Positions 1 to 6,860 of a stretch of 8,368 bases of DNA are shown here, one piece after another. Numbering within the stretch: position 1 is the first letter of the stretch; each line of letters begins with the position of its first letter. The stretch covers positions 1-8,368 of the forward strand of contig CASBQX010000075.1 of NCBI GenBank assembly GCA_949127925.1, read 5' to 3'. Made by a program: the position numbers and the translations under genes. The notes below the pieces were generated by a model. The model saw only the letters and a list, made by a program, of their open reading frames with translations. It searched no databases and was not told where the DNA came from. The stretch comes from Synechococcales cyanobacterium PMM_0002 (lineage in GTDB: Bacteria; Cyanobacteriota; Cyanobacteriia; Elainellales; Elainellaceae).

Positions 1-1
1 A

Positions 2-61
2 AAATACGACGGCACCTCACTCCTCGATGCGTCTGTTCGCAAAGCTCCAGTTGAGATTTAA
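2..61 (+). CDS. C-terminal end of an upstream gene (partial)
   Basis: The second frame is open from the window edge to a TAA at 59-61 and reads as a natural protein tail, ending DASVRKAPVEI. The gene's start and nearly all of its length lie outside the window, so no family can be assigned. A perfect GC-rich palindrome 33 nt after the stop fits a gene end here. The third frame is also open, to a TAG at 69-71, but its residues (NTTAPHSSMRLFAKL...) look less like a folded C-terminus, so I prefer the second frame without being able to exclude the other. Confidence 0.4.
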   Translation, partial: KYDGTSLLDASVRKAPVEI

Positions 62-93
62 CCCTAGATAGTGATATGCCATCCAAACTTAAA

Positions 94-113
94 CAAGGGG
101 CTTAAGCCCCTTG
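94..113 (+). terminator. GC-rich palindrome, possible terminator of the upstream gene
   Basis: This is a perfect 20-bp palindrome: arms CAAGGGGC and GCCCCTTG around a central TTAA. As RNA it would form a hairpin of about eight pairs. It sits 33 nt after the stop at 59-61 and well before the glycosyltransferase at 279, where a transcription end would be expected. There is no T-tract after it (TGCTCAATTCCCC follows), so it is not a textbook intrinsic terminator. It could instead be an mRNA 3' stabilising hairpin or a dispersed repeat. Confidence 0.45.
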
Positions 114-154
114 CTCAATTCCCCTAGACTGATGCTGTATCGGCCTAATGACCT

Positions 155-186
155 AACTAGCCCATTTGCATAAATGCTGACTAGTT
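155..186. promoter_or_regulatory. Nested dyad in the leader of the cluster
   Basis: Outer arms AACTAG (155-160) and CTAGTT (181-186) are perfect inverted repeats. They enclose a second pair, CATTT (163-167) and AAATG (172-176), around a GCAT tetraloop, with short unpaired bases between the pairs. The element lies about 93 bp before the first glycosyltransferase and is AT-rich, so it could be an operator or an RNA hairpin in the leader. A weak promoter-like pair overlaps it (TTGCAT at 166-171, TATCTT at 188-193, 16-bp gap), but the match to consensus is poor. Confidence 0.25.
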
Positions 187-278
187 CTATCTTTGATATT
201 GTGCCCAAAACGTTCATCAACTGACTGCTGAAATTAGTGTGAGATGAGTTCAGCTGAGATTATTGAGGGTCATCGTTT

Positions 279-1328
279 ATGAATTCTGCCGCAGCTACAC
301 CGGTCATCCCACTCATATCGGTGATTATTCCGGCCTACAATACCGAAGCTTACATTGCTCAATCGATCCAGTCGGCGCTTGAGCAAACTCTGAAAAATAT
401 TGAAGTCATTGTGGTGGATGATGGCTCGACCGACGATACGGTGGCGATCGCCCAACAATTCCAAGACAGCCGACTGCGAATATTTGTGAATGAGCAAAAT
501 ATGGGCGCTGCGGGTGCCCGTAACCGAGCCATTCAAGCTGCACGAGGCGAATGGATTGCCGTTTTAGACTCCGATGACTGGTATGCTCCAGAGAGGCTAG
601 AGCGCCTGCTGCAAATCGCTTATGCCGAACGAGCAGATATGGTAGCAGACGATCTCTACTTCATTCAAGACGGAGAAGATACTCCCCGCAGCACTCTAAT
701 TCGGGAGAGTGGTCACGATTTCCCTAGCCCTCAACGAATTGATCCAGTCTTCTTTATCCAAACAGATGTGTATGGCCAGAAGGGATTACATTTGGGTTTG
801 AGTAAGCCACTGATCAAGCGCAGCTTCCTAACCCATCACCACATTGAATATGATCTGAGCCTGCGGATGGGGCAAGATTTTTGGCTCTACCTCAAGTGTT
901 TGGCGATCGGAGCGCGCTATGTTTTAATCCCTGACGCCTACTATTATTATCGATTCCGTCCTGGCTCACTTGTCAAACAAAGCAAAGTAGCGCGCCTGAA
1001 TGGCTATTGTCGGGCGGCTCAGAGTTTCTTGCAGCAGCCAGAAATCAGAAACAACCCCAAATTAGCCCAAGCGCTCTCGCACAATCTCAGTGTATTTGAA
1101 CGTAACCGCGCCTACTACCGCGTAGTCGAAGCCCTAAAACAGAAAAAGCTGCTCCTAGCTCTCCTTGAGATGGGTCGCAACCCCTATTTCTTTGTCCATT
1201 TTGGTCAACAGCTTAAGGCTATTTTATCACGCCGTTGGCAATACTATCTCACCAAAGACAAACTCGCCTATGAAACTCGCCTATCCCATTCGGCTGCCGC
1301 TAAAGATCCGGGATTAAATAAAGTTTGA
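279..1328 (+). CDS. Family 2 (GT-A) glycosyltransferase
   Basis: A 349-residue inverting sugar transferase expected to add one sugar to a growing lipid-linked oligosaccharide on the cytoplasmic side of the inner membrane. The N-terminal GT2 domain shows the nucleotide-binding strand ISVIIPAYN (13-21), VVDDGSTDDT (45-54), the GAAGARN segment (76-82) and the metal-binding DSD of VLDSDDW (95-101). The usual catalytic ED pair appears as QD in RMGQDFWLY (196-204), followed by YYYYR (221-225). Residues 230-349 are a helical, basic tail with no membrane span strong enough to call. The ATG at 279 has a GAGGG ribosome site at 265-269, nine bases upstream, and the catalytic domain starts soon after it. 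It is the first gene of the exopolysaccharide-type set. Donor and acceptor sugars cannot be read from the sequence. Confidence 0.92.
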   Translation: MNSAAATPVIPLISVIIPAYNTEAYIAQSIQSALEQTLKNIEVIVVDDGSTDDTVAIAQQFQDSRLRIFVNEQNMGAAGARNRAIQAARGEWIAVLDSDDWYAPERLERLLQIAYAERADMVADDLYFIQDGEDTPRSTLIRESGHDFPSPQRIDPVFFIQTDVYGQKGLHLGLSKPLIKRSFLTHHHIEYDLSLRMGQDFWLYLKCLAIGARYVLIPDAYYYYRFRPGSLVKQSKVARLNGYCRAAQSFLQQPEIRNNPKLAQALSHNLSVFERNRAYYRVVEALKQKKLLLALLEMGRNPYFFVHFGQQLKAILSRRWQYYLTKDKLAYETRLSHSAAAKDPGLNKV

Positions 1329-1399
1329 TAGCAAGGCATCCTCGATTTGAATAATCGACCCACCCAGTTGACAAACTTTTATTGGAATTAGATCTGCTA

Positions 1400-2830
1400 A
1401 TGCTAGGACGTCGATTACTTGGAAATTCTCTTTCGATTCTAGTCACCCGGTTGACTCAGAGTATCGCGACGTTTGTATTGAGTGCGTCTATTGCTCGCAT
1501 CTTAGGGCCGTATGAGCTAGGTCAATATCTTCTAGCATTTGGCTTATATTTTATTTTTATGAGCCTTGCCTCTCAGGGGTTTAAGGTTTTATTTACGCGC
1601 GAGCTGTCGCGTAATCCAGACGAGACGCCGACCTATTTGGTGAGTGGAACTCTACTCCAGCTCTTTTTTTGCTTTGTCGGATACGCCATGCTGGCCGGGC
1701 TGATCTTTATCTTGCCCTACAAGCCAGACACTTCAATGGTTTGTTATGTCATGGGGTTGGCAATTTTCCCGTTTGCCATTTCCAACATTACCGAATCCGT
1801 CTTCCAAGCCAAAGAGAAGATGTATTTGATCACCATTAGTACGGTGCCCATTTATATCTTGCGCCTGGTTGTCATGATTTGGGCGATGCGGGCAGGCTAT
1901 GGAGTGGTGGATCTGGCGATCATCACCGTAATTTCGGAAGCGCTGATTCTGTTGATTGAGTGGGGGTTGGTGCTGCGAATGGTAACGCCCAAATGGAAAA
2001 TTTCCTGGGAGTTTATTCGGACAGCGTTAAAGTCAGTGCGAACCTTCATTGCCATTGAAGGCGTAGCGGTGATTAACACGCGAATGCAGCTGTTGATTCT
2101 GTCGCTGATCGGTGGGGAAATTGTTGTCGGGCTGTATGGCTCCATTGTGCAGTTGATGCAGCCGTTTGATATTCTCTCTAGCAGCTTAACGGTGGGTGTA
2201 TTCCCCAGCATGACTAAGACGGTAGGGCTAGGGTTACGCAAGCAGCGTCAGCTATCTGAGCGCATTATTGAAATGCTTTGCTTTGTGGCGTTGCCCATCA
2301 CTATTGGTATGCCGTTTTTTGGCGGAGATTTGTTGGCTTTGGTATATCAAAAGTCAGATTTTAGTGCTGCTGCCATACCGCTCTGTATTGTATCGCTTGG
2401 ATTAATGGCATCAGCTTTTAGCCGTCCTCTGAGTTATTTGCTAGTCGCAAACCACTTTGAGAAAATCAATATGCGTGAGGTGCTCACAACTACGATTACT
2501 GCGAGCGTGATGGGCTTTTTCTTAGTCTCAAGATTTGGGCTGATGGGAGCGGCCTTTTCTGTGCTATTTATGCGTTTGAGTAGCTGCACTCAATATGTAT
2601 ATGCCGTTTGCGTTAATTTGTTTACGCTGCGATTCTGGCGAATTATGCGCCGCCCTGTGCTGGTTAACGGGCTGATGATGCTCGTATTCTGGCTCCTCAA
2701 GCATAGTGGCAGCCACATTGCCGTAGTGCTGTTAGTGTCTACAGGCGTTTATGCTCTGCTGTTAGGCTCAGTAGTCATTTTCAATCTGGGTGGGCCAAAG
2801 GTCGCCTATGCCAAGCTGTTGCAACGATAG
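1400..2830 (+). CDS. Wzx-type polysaccharide / lipid-linked oligosaccharide flippase
   Basis: A 476-residue integral membrane protein of the MOP superfamily (Wzx/RfbX-like polysaccharide biosynthesis family). It would move undecaprenyl-linked repeat units from the cytoplasmic to the periplasmic face. About 12-14 hydrophobic segments run along nearly the whole length. The N-terminus carries the family's ARILGPYELGQY block (32-43), and FQAKEKM (135-141) is another typical stretch. Length is normal for the family. Start choice: ATG at 1400 gives MLGRRLLGN just before the first membrane segment; an in-frame TTG at 1382 would add six residues (start ELDLL) but has no ribosome site. Neither start has a strong Shine-Dalgarno; GGA at 1385 is the best and is poorly spaced. 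The stop is only 12 bp before the next ATG, so cotranscription with the following glycosyltransferase is likely. A run of seven T at 1664-1670 lies inside the gene but the frame is intact. Confidence 0.93.
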   Translation: MLGRRLLGNSLSILVTRLTQSIATFVLSASIARILGPYELGQYLLAFGLYFIFMSLASQGFKVLFTRELSRNPDETPTYLVSGTLLQLFFCFVGYAMLAGLIFILPYKPDTSMVCYVMGLAIFPFAISNITESVFQAKEKMYLITISTVPIYILRLVVMIWAMRAGYGVVDLAIITVISEALILLIEWGLVLRMVTPKWKISWEFIRTALKSVRTFIAIEGVAVINTRMQLLILSLIGGEIVVGLYGSIVQLMQPFDILSSSLTVGVFPSMTKTVGLGLRKQRQLSERIIEMLCFVALPITIGMPFFGGDLLALVYQKSDFSAAAIPLCIVSLGLMASAFSRPLSYLLVANHFEKINMREVLTTTITASVMGFFLVSRFGLMGAAFSVLFMRLSSCTQYVYAVCVNLFTLRFWRIMRRPVLVNGLMMLVFWLLKHSGSHIAVVLLVSTGVYALLLGSVVIFNLGGPKVAYAKLLQR

Positions 2831-2842
2831 GTAGAGATTCTG

Positions 2843-3937
2843 ATGAAGGTTGCACTACTCCATTTTTGTTTTCCTGAATATACGGTTGGGCTAGCCAATG
2901 GTTTAGCCGATCATGTGGATGTGACGCTCATTCATCCTGAGAAGCTCTCAGCAACCTGCCGAGATGTGCTAGATCCACGCGTCAAGGTGCGGACTTTTCC
3001 CAAGGGGCGAATTCGCGACATTCGCAATATTGCCTCAATGCGAGCTATGATGCGCCTGATTCGAGAGATTAACCCCGATGTCTTGCATGTTCAAGAAACC
3101 AATGATTTTTGGTATGACCTAACCCTGTTGCTGAATCGGATGCCGCCGCTGGTGACTACAATCCATGATGTTTTTCGTCATCCCGGCGATCGCGGCAGTA
3201 TTCCGGGTGCGGAGTACACGCGTCGGATTGCGTTTTATAAGTCTCAGCAGCTCATCGTCCATGCCGATGCGCTTAAAGATGCTCTAACGGGTCAGTTTCG
3301 GGTGCCTGCTAAGCGGGTAGCTGTGTTGCCCCATGGCGAAATTGGCAGCTTGTTTCAGCGCTGGGCCGATGGAGTTACGCTACCTCGCGAGCCGCATACG
3401 CTGCTATTTTTTGGGCGGATCTGGCCGTATAAGGGGCTAAAATATTTACTAGACGCTATGCCGCTGGTGGCAGAACAGTTTCCGGATGTGCGGTTGATTA
3501 TTGCTGGACGCGGTGAAAAGCTGGAGCAGTATTTTCCGCATGGGTGTGACCCTCGCCGCTACGAAATGCTAAATGACTACATCCCTACCAAGGCAGTAGC
3601 CGGCTTGTTTGAGCGCAGTACGGCTGCGGTCTTGCCTTACATTGAATCGTCGCAGAGCGGTGTGGCGGCGGTCGCGTTTGCGTTGGGTACTCCGGTCATT
3701 GCCTCTAACGTGGGTGGGCTAGGCGAGATGATTCGGCATGAGCAAGATGGCTTGTTGGTGCCGCCACAAGATGGGCGATCGCTGGCAGATGCCATCATTC
3801 GGCTGCTGGGCGATCGCCCCCTCCAACAGCAAATGCAAGCTGCCGCCCTAACCCGCTGTCAGCAGGATCTCAATTGGTCTCACATTGCCGCTGATACGGT
3901 TGAGGTCTATCGGAAGGCGATCGCGATCGCTCGATAA
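2843..3937 (+). CDS. Family 4 (GT-B) glycosyltransferase
   Basis: A 364-residue retaining glycosyltransferase with two Rossmann-like halves. The N-terminal acceptor half includes DVLHVQE (79-85) and TTIHDVFRHPGD (105-116). The C-terminal donor half has LPHGE (162-166), FFGRIWPYKGLKYLLDA (189-205), LIIAGRG (218-224) and GTPVIASNVGGLGEMI (282-297). The usual EX7E motif is modified: PYIESSQSGVAAVAFA (265-280) keeps E268 but has A276 where the second Glu is expected. A QSG variant of this kind occurs in part of the GT4 family, so it does not by itself mean loss of activity. Start ATG 2843 follows the flippase stop by 12 bp, with a weak AGAG at 2833-2836. The last codons (AIAIAR) are encoded by two overlapping HIP1 octamers. 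It probably adds one sugar to the lipid-linked unit. Confidence 0.92.
   Translation: MKVALLHFCFPEYTVGLANGLADHVDVTLIHPEKLSATCRDVLDPRVKVRTFPKGRIRDIRNIASMRAMMRLIREINPDVLHVQETNDFWYDLTLLLNRMPPLVTTIHDVFRHPGDRGSIPGAEYTRRIAFYKSQQLIVHADALKDALTGQFRVPAKRVAVLPHGEIGSLFQRWADGVTLPREPHTLLFFGRIWPYKGLKYLLDAMPLVAEQFPDVRLIIAGRGEKLEQYFPHGCDPRRYEMLNDYIPTKAVAGLFERSTAAVLPYIESSQSGVAAVAFALGTPVIASNVGGLGEMIRHEQDGLLVPPQDGRSLADAIIRLLGDRPLQQQMQAAALTRCQQDLNWSHIAADTVEVYRKAIAIAR
3917..3930. repeat. Two overlapping HIP1 octamers
   Basis: GCGATCGCGATCGC contains two copies of the cyanobacterial HIP1 octamer GCGATCGC sharing two bases, at 3917-3924 and 3923-3930. They lie in the final codons of the glycosyltransferase gene and encode the AIAIA tail, ending seven bases before the last base of the stop codon. 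HIP1 is a known over-represented motif in many cyanobacterial genomes. Confidence 0.85.
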
Positions 3938-3953
3938 ATTCGGCTTATACCCC

Positions 3954-3995
3954 ATCTGCCTTACACTATCTGCCTCACACTATCTCCGTCACACT
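3954..3995 (+). repeat. 14-bp tandem repeat, three copies, in the metallophosphoesterase leader
   Basis: Three adjacent 14-base units: ATCTGCCTTACACT (3954-3967), ATCTGCCTCACACT (3968-3981) and ATCTCCGTCACACT (3982-3995). Units 1 and 2 differ at one base, units 2 and 3 at two. The ATCT start recurs at 3996 and again at 4003, so a 7-base rhythm continues past the third unit. The array fills most of the 93-bp spacer between the glycosyltransferase stop and the ribosome site of the metallophosphoesterase. It is pyrimidine-rich on the coding strand and would lie in the untranslated leader. Confidence 0.8.
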
Positions 3996-4030
3996 ATCTA
4001 CTATCTATCCTCTAGTTAGGGACTGCATCT

Positions 4031-5413
4031 ATGGCTCGTCGCATGAAAGAAAAACGATCAACAGCCTCAGGGTTAACCCTTCCTAGGCGGCTGCCGCGTT
4101 GGCTGATTGTTGCAGTCTTGACCTTAACCCTATTATTTTTAGGTGCAACTGCTGCCTACAGCGCCTACAAAAGCCATCGGCGTAGGCCGCCCGATCAAAT
4201 CCACCTAGCTTGGCTACAAAACCCGGCAACGACAATGACAGTCGTCTGGCGCACCTATCGAGACGACACGCCCTCGGTAGTCGAATATCGGCTCCAAGGA
4301 GCAACCGAATGGCAGCAGGCTGTTGGCACCCATCTGCCGTCGGGCACCAACGGTGTATTACACGATGTCACCATTGAAGATTTGACCCCAAATACTACCT
4401 ATGAATATCGGGTTAAGGGAGATTACTGGAACATTTGGAGTAACGTCGCTACGTTGCGAACGGCACCGCTCCCTAATACGGGGAGTTTTGATGTAGTCTA
4501 TGTGGCAGATACAGGGTTAGTCGGGCGCAAAGATGGGCTCGCCACAGGCACACAGCAAATTGTCGATGAGATTGCCAAGCTGAATCCATTGCTGGTGTTG
4601 GCGGGAGGCGACTATGCCTATTACGACAGAGACCGCCGATATAAACCGTTAGACCAGGCGATTGACGTCTGGTTTAACCAAATGATGCCAATTGCCCATC
4701 AATCGGTCATGATGCCAACGTTTGGCAATCATGAGGCGCTGTTGTCAGAAAACATTTCGCTCTGGGCGCAGCGGTTTGCCACGCCAGAGGGCTTCGACGA
4801 TCACCGCAACTATTCCTTTGATGTCGGCAATGCCCACTTTGTGTCTATTTTTGCCATTTATGAACAGCAGGGGCTGCCTAAAGCCACCTTAAAGTGGATT
4901 GAGGACGACATTAAAGCGGCAAAAGACAGTGGCAAACAGTGGATCATTCCGTTTATGCATGTTTCTGCCTTTGCAGAAGGTGCGAGCCATCCATCTAATT
5001 TGGCTCTGCGTGCCCAATTGGGTCCCTTGTTTGAACGCACTGGGGTGAAATTAGTCCTGTCATCGCATGACCAAGCCTACGAGCGCACCTATCCCCTGGT
5101 GGATGTGCCTAATGCGATGACCCCAACCTCAACGTCTAAAACCTGCTATACCCAAAATGATGGCGTGACCTGGATCAAAACGAGTCCAGGCGGCAAAAAG
5201 AGCAATAAGAGCGAAGCGTTTTCAATTTTCAAAAACCCCACTCCGCCAGCCTGGACAGCTTATCGCAATAACACCATGCATGTCTTTACCCAGCTTCACG
5301 TTGAGCCTGCCGGAGAGGTTAGGGTGAAAACCTTTGGAGTGAAAGGCGATGGTAGCCCTCCGGTGGTGCTGGATGCGTTCAAATACATTACGGGCACCTG
5401 TAGTTCTTCGTAG
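4031..5413 (+). CDS. Membrane-anchored purple-acid-phosphatase-like metallophosphoesterase
   Basis: A 460-residue calcineurin-like phosphoesterase expected to hydrolyse phosphate esters outside the cytoplasmic membrane. A basic N-terminus (RRMKEKR...RRLPR, 3-23) precedes one hydrophobic helix (24-43), which is either an uncleaved anchor or a signal peptide; there is no lipobox. Residues 54-146 resemble the fibronectin-III-like N-terminal domain of purple acid phosphatases (HLAWLQNPATTMTVVWRTY; LTPNTTYEYRVKG). The catalytic domain follows with VADTG (D160), GGDYAYY (D194, Y197), FGNHE (N233, H234), MHVSAF (H310) and SSHDQAYER (H346). The last motif is normally GHxHxYER; here Q348 replaces the second His. 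Only two cysteines, C372 and C457, are present and could form a disulfide. The ATG at 4031 has AGGGA at 4018-4022, eight bases upstream; M5 is a weaker alternative. The gene sits between glycosyltransferase and polymerase genes, suggesting a task linked to polysaccharide export, but its substrate is unknown. Confidence 0.9.
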   Translation: MARRMKEKRSTASGLTLPRRLPRWLIVAVLTLTLLFLGATAAYSAYKSHRRRPPDQIHLAWLQNPATTMTVVWRTYRDDTPSVVEYRLQGATEWQQAVGTHLPSGTNGVLHDVTIEDLTPNTTYEYRVKGDYWNIWSNVATLRTAPLPNTGSFDVVYVADTGLVGRKDGLATGTQQIVDEIAKLNPLLVLAGGDYAYYDRDRRYKPLDQAIDVWFNQMMPIAHQSVMMPTFGNHEALLSENISLWAQRFATPEGFDDHRNYSFDVGNAHFVSIFAIYEQQGLPKATLKWIEDDIKAAKDSGKQWIIPFMHVSAFAEGASHPSNLALRAQLGPLFERTGVKLVLSSHDQAYERTYPLVDVPNAMTPTSTSKTCYTQNDGVTWIKTSPGGKKSNKSEAFSIFKNPTPPAWTAYRNNTMHVFTQLHVEPAGEVRVKTFGVKGDGSPPVVLDAFKYITGTCSSS

Positions 5414-5517
5414 ATATCCTGGAGCGAAGTCAGTACAAGTCTGTTGACTATCCCCCCCATGCCACCCGTCTTTATCCTTTCTTGCTCTGAGAAAATCAGA
5501 AGAGGAGTTTACCTTCT

Positions 5518-6843
5518 ATGTCAGCTGTCAAAAGTTCTCCTGGATTTCTAGAACAGGCGTTTACTGTCTTGATACTGTGGTTTGCTGCTACCGACTTGCT
5601 GAACTTATTGCAGGGAGCCGATGCTTCTCAGGGGTTTCAAGATACCAGTAATCAGTCGCAGCAGTTGCTCTTCTTTGTCATTTACGGAATCTGTGCGATT
5701 CTCCTGTTGCGTGATTGGAAGCAAGTTCTATACGAGCTGAGTCAGCGAGACAAAATCCTTTGGGTGGTGCTGGCGTTAGTAGTGGCTTCAACGGTATGGT
5801 CAGTTTACCCAGATATCACGATGCGGCGGTCGATAGCGCTAGTGGGCACCACTCTAATTGGGGTGTATGTATCGACTCGCTACACGATGAAACAGCAGCT
5901 ACATTTGCTCTGTTGGACTTGGGGATTGGCCGCTGTCGGCAGCTTGATATTTGCGATCGCCTTACCCAAGTACGGCTTGATGCCGACCGGTGTTCATGCT
6001 GGCACCTGGCGAGGTCTATTTATCCACAAGAATATTTTGGGCAGAGCGATGGTGTGGGGGGTGGTTCTTTTTACCCTATTGGCCCTGCGTGGGGGTCTAG
6101 GACGGCTGATCGGATTACCGATGATTGCTCTGTGTGTGCTGCTAGTGGTCATGGCCAAGTCATCTACAGCATTGACCATTTTGCTGGTTATGCTGATTCT
6201 CATTCCGCTCTATCGTGGACTGCGGTTGCACAGTTCACTATTGGTGATTACAGCAGCGACCCTCTGTATGGTGGCGGGCGGGGTCGGCATGTATATGGCA
6301 GGTAACGCCGCCACGATCCTGGCAGCGATGAATAAAGATATCACGCTGACGGGTCGGACAGACATGTGGCCGTTCATTTGGGAAAAGATCCAAGAGCGGT
6401 TCTGGTTTGGCTACGGCTATGAAGGCTTTTGGCGCGGATTGGATAGCCCTGGCGCGTATGTCTGGCAAGCAGCGGGCTGGAAGCCTCCCCACTCCCATAA
6501 CGGCTTCTTGGAAATGATGCTGATTTTTGGTGCGGTTGGCACGTCGATTTACCTGTTTGGGTTTTTGCGTGCTTTTGTTCGCTCCATGGGAATGGTACGT
6601 GCCACCCATTCCTCAGAATTCTTATTTCCGATTATGTTGCTCTCGTACACGTTCTCGTCCAGCTTTACAGAAACAGGAGGAATTCTAGACTACAACAACA
6701 TTTATTGGGTGATGTATACTATGACGATTCTCTCTAGATTAAAAGATACCGACCGGGCGATCGCCCCTCATGCTGCTCTCGATCGACCGAGCTATAGCCC
6801 CCACTCTGCTGCGTCTACCCTAGTCGAGAGGGCAATCCGGTAG
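5518..6843 (+). CDS. O-antigen ligase / Wzy-ExoQ-type polysaccharide polymerase
   Basis: A 441-residue polytopic membrane protein of the Wzy_C/WaaL/ExoQ superfamily, acting at the outer face of the inner membrane to join lipid-linked repeat units or transfer a glycan to an acceptor. About 11-12 hydrophobic segments are visible (for example 13-32, 79-98, 104-120, 177-192, 201-230, 239-262, 331-350). ExoQ-like marks are WRGLFIHKNILGR (164-176), TLTGRTDMWPFIWEKI (276-291) with R280, GYGYEGFW (298-305), and PHSHNGFLEMMLIFGAVG (324-341) in and after the large periplasmic loop, with H327 the likely conserved His. Residues 409-441 are a polar tail. ATG 5518 follows a strong AAGAGGAG ribosome site (5500-5507), so this gene is probably well translated. 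Polymerase and ligase cannot be told apart by sequence; with a Wzx flippase next door and no other Wzy in view, polymerase is my preferred reading. Confidence 0.9.
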   Translation: MSAVKSSPGFLEQAFTVLILWFAATDLLNLLQGADASQGFQDTSNQSQQLLFFVIYGICAILLLRDWKQVLYELSQRDKILWVVLALVVASTVWSVYPDITMRRSIALVGTTLIGVYVSTRYTMKQQLHLLCWTWGLAAVGSLIFAIALPKYGLMPTGVHAGTWRGLFIHKNILGRAMVWGVVLFTLLALRGGLGRLIGLPMIALCVLLVVMAKSSTALTILLVMLILIPLYRGLRLHSSLLVITAATLCMVAGGVGMYMAGNAATILAAMNKDITLTGRTDMWPFIWEKIQERFWFGYGYEGFWRGLDSPGAYVWQAAGWKPPHSHNGFLEMMLIFGAVGTSIYLFGFLRAFVRSMGMVRATHSSEFLFPIMLLSYTFSSSFTETGGILDYNNIYWVMYTMTILSRLKDTDRAIAPHAALDRPSYSPHSAASTLVERAIR

Positions 6844-6860
6844 CGATTCGATGCCACTAT

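Noticed and set aside
270..536. 88-residue open frame on the - strand over the GT2 gene
   Set aside because: Lies opposite the conserved catalytic motifs of the GT2 domain; no motif of its own.
1342..1358. Inverted repeat TCGATT/AATCGA between the first two genes as a terminator
   Set aside because: Only six mostly AT pairs and no T-tract; the next gene belongs to the same functional set, so a terminator is not expected.
1368..1373. Perfect TTGACA just before the flippase gene, as a promoter -35 box
   Set aside because: No acceptable -10 hexamer lies 16-18 bp downstream (that region reads GATCTG/ATCTGC), and transcription would begin at or after the start codon.
1664..1670. Run of seven T in the flippase gene as a phase-variation tract
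   Set aside because: The frame is intact and the run is short; Leu-Phe-Phe codons in a membrane segment explain it.
5444..5449. TTGACT in the spacer before the polymerase gene as a -35 box
   Set aside because: The best -10-like hexamer, TTTATC at 5471-5476, is 21 bp away, too far for a standard promoter.
5452..5458. Run of seven C in the spacer before the polymerase gene as a contingency tract
   Set aside because: Short, outside promoter-like spacing, and no second allele visible; only variation data could raise it.
5715..6305. 196-residue open frame on the + strand inside the polymerase gene
   Set aside because: It overlaps the polymerase in another frame, has low-complexity mixed composition without motifs or a ribosome site, while the polymerase frame shows clear ExoQ-type motifs.
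6238..6609. 123-residue open frame on the - strand inside the polymerase gene
   Set aside because: Antisense shadow, rich in Arg, His and Pro as expected from reading a membrane-protein gene backwards; no recognisable domain.
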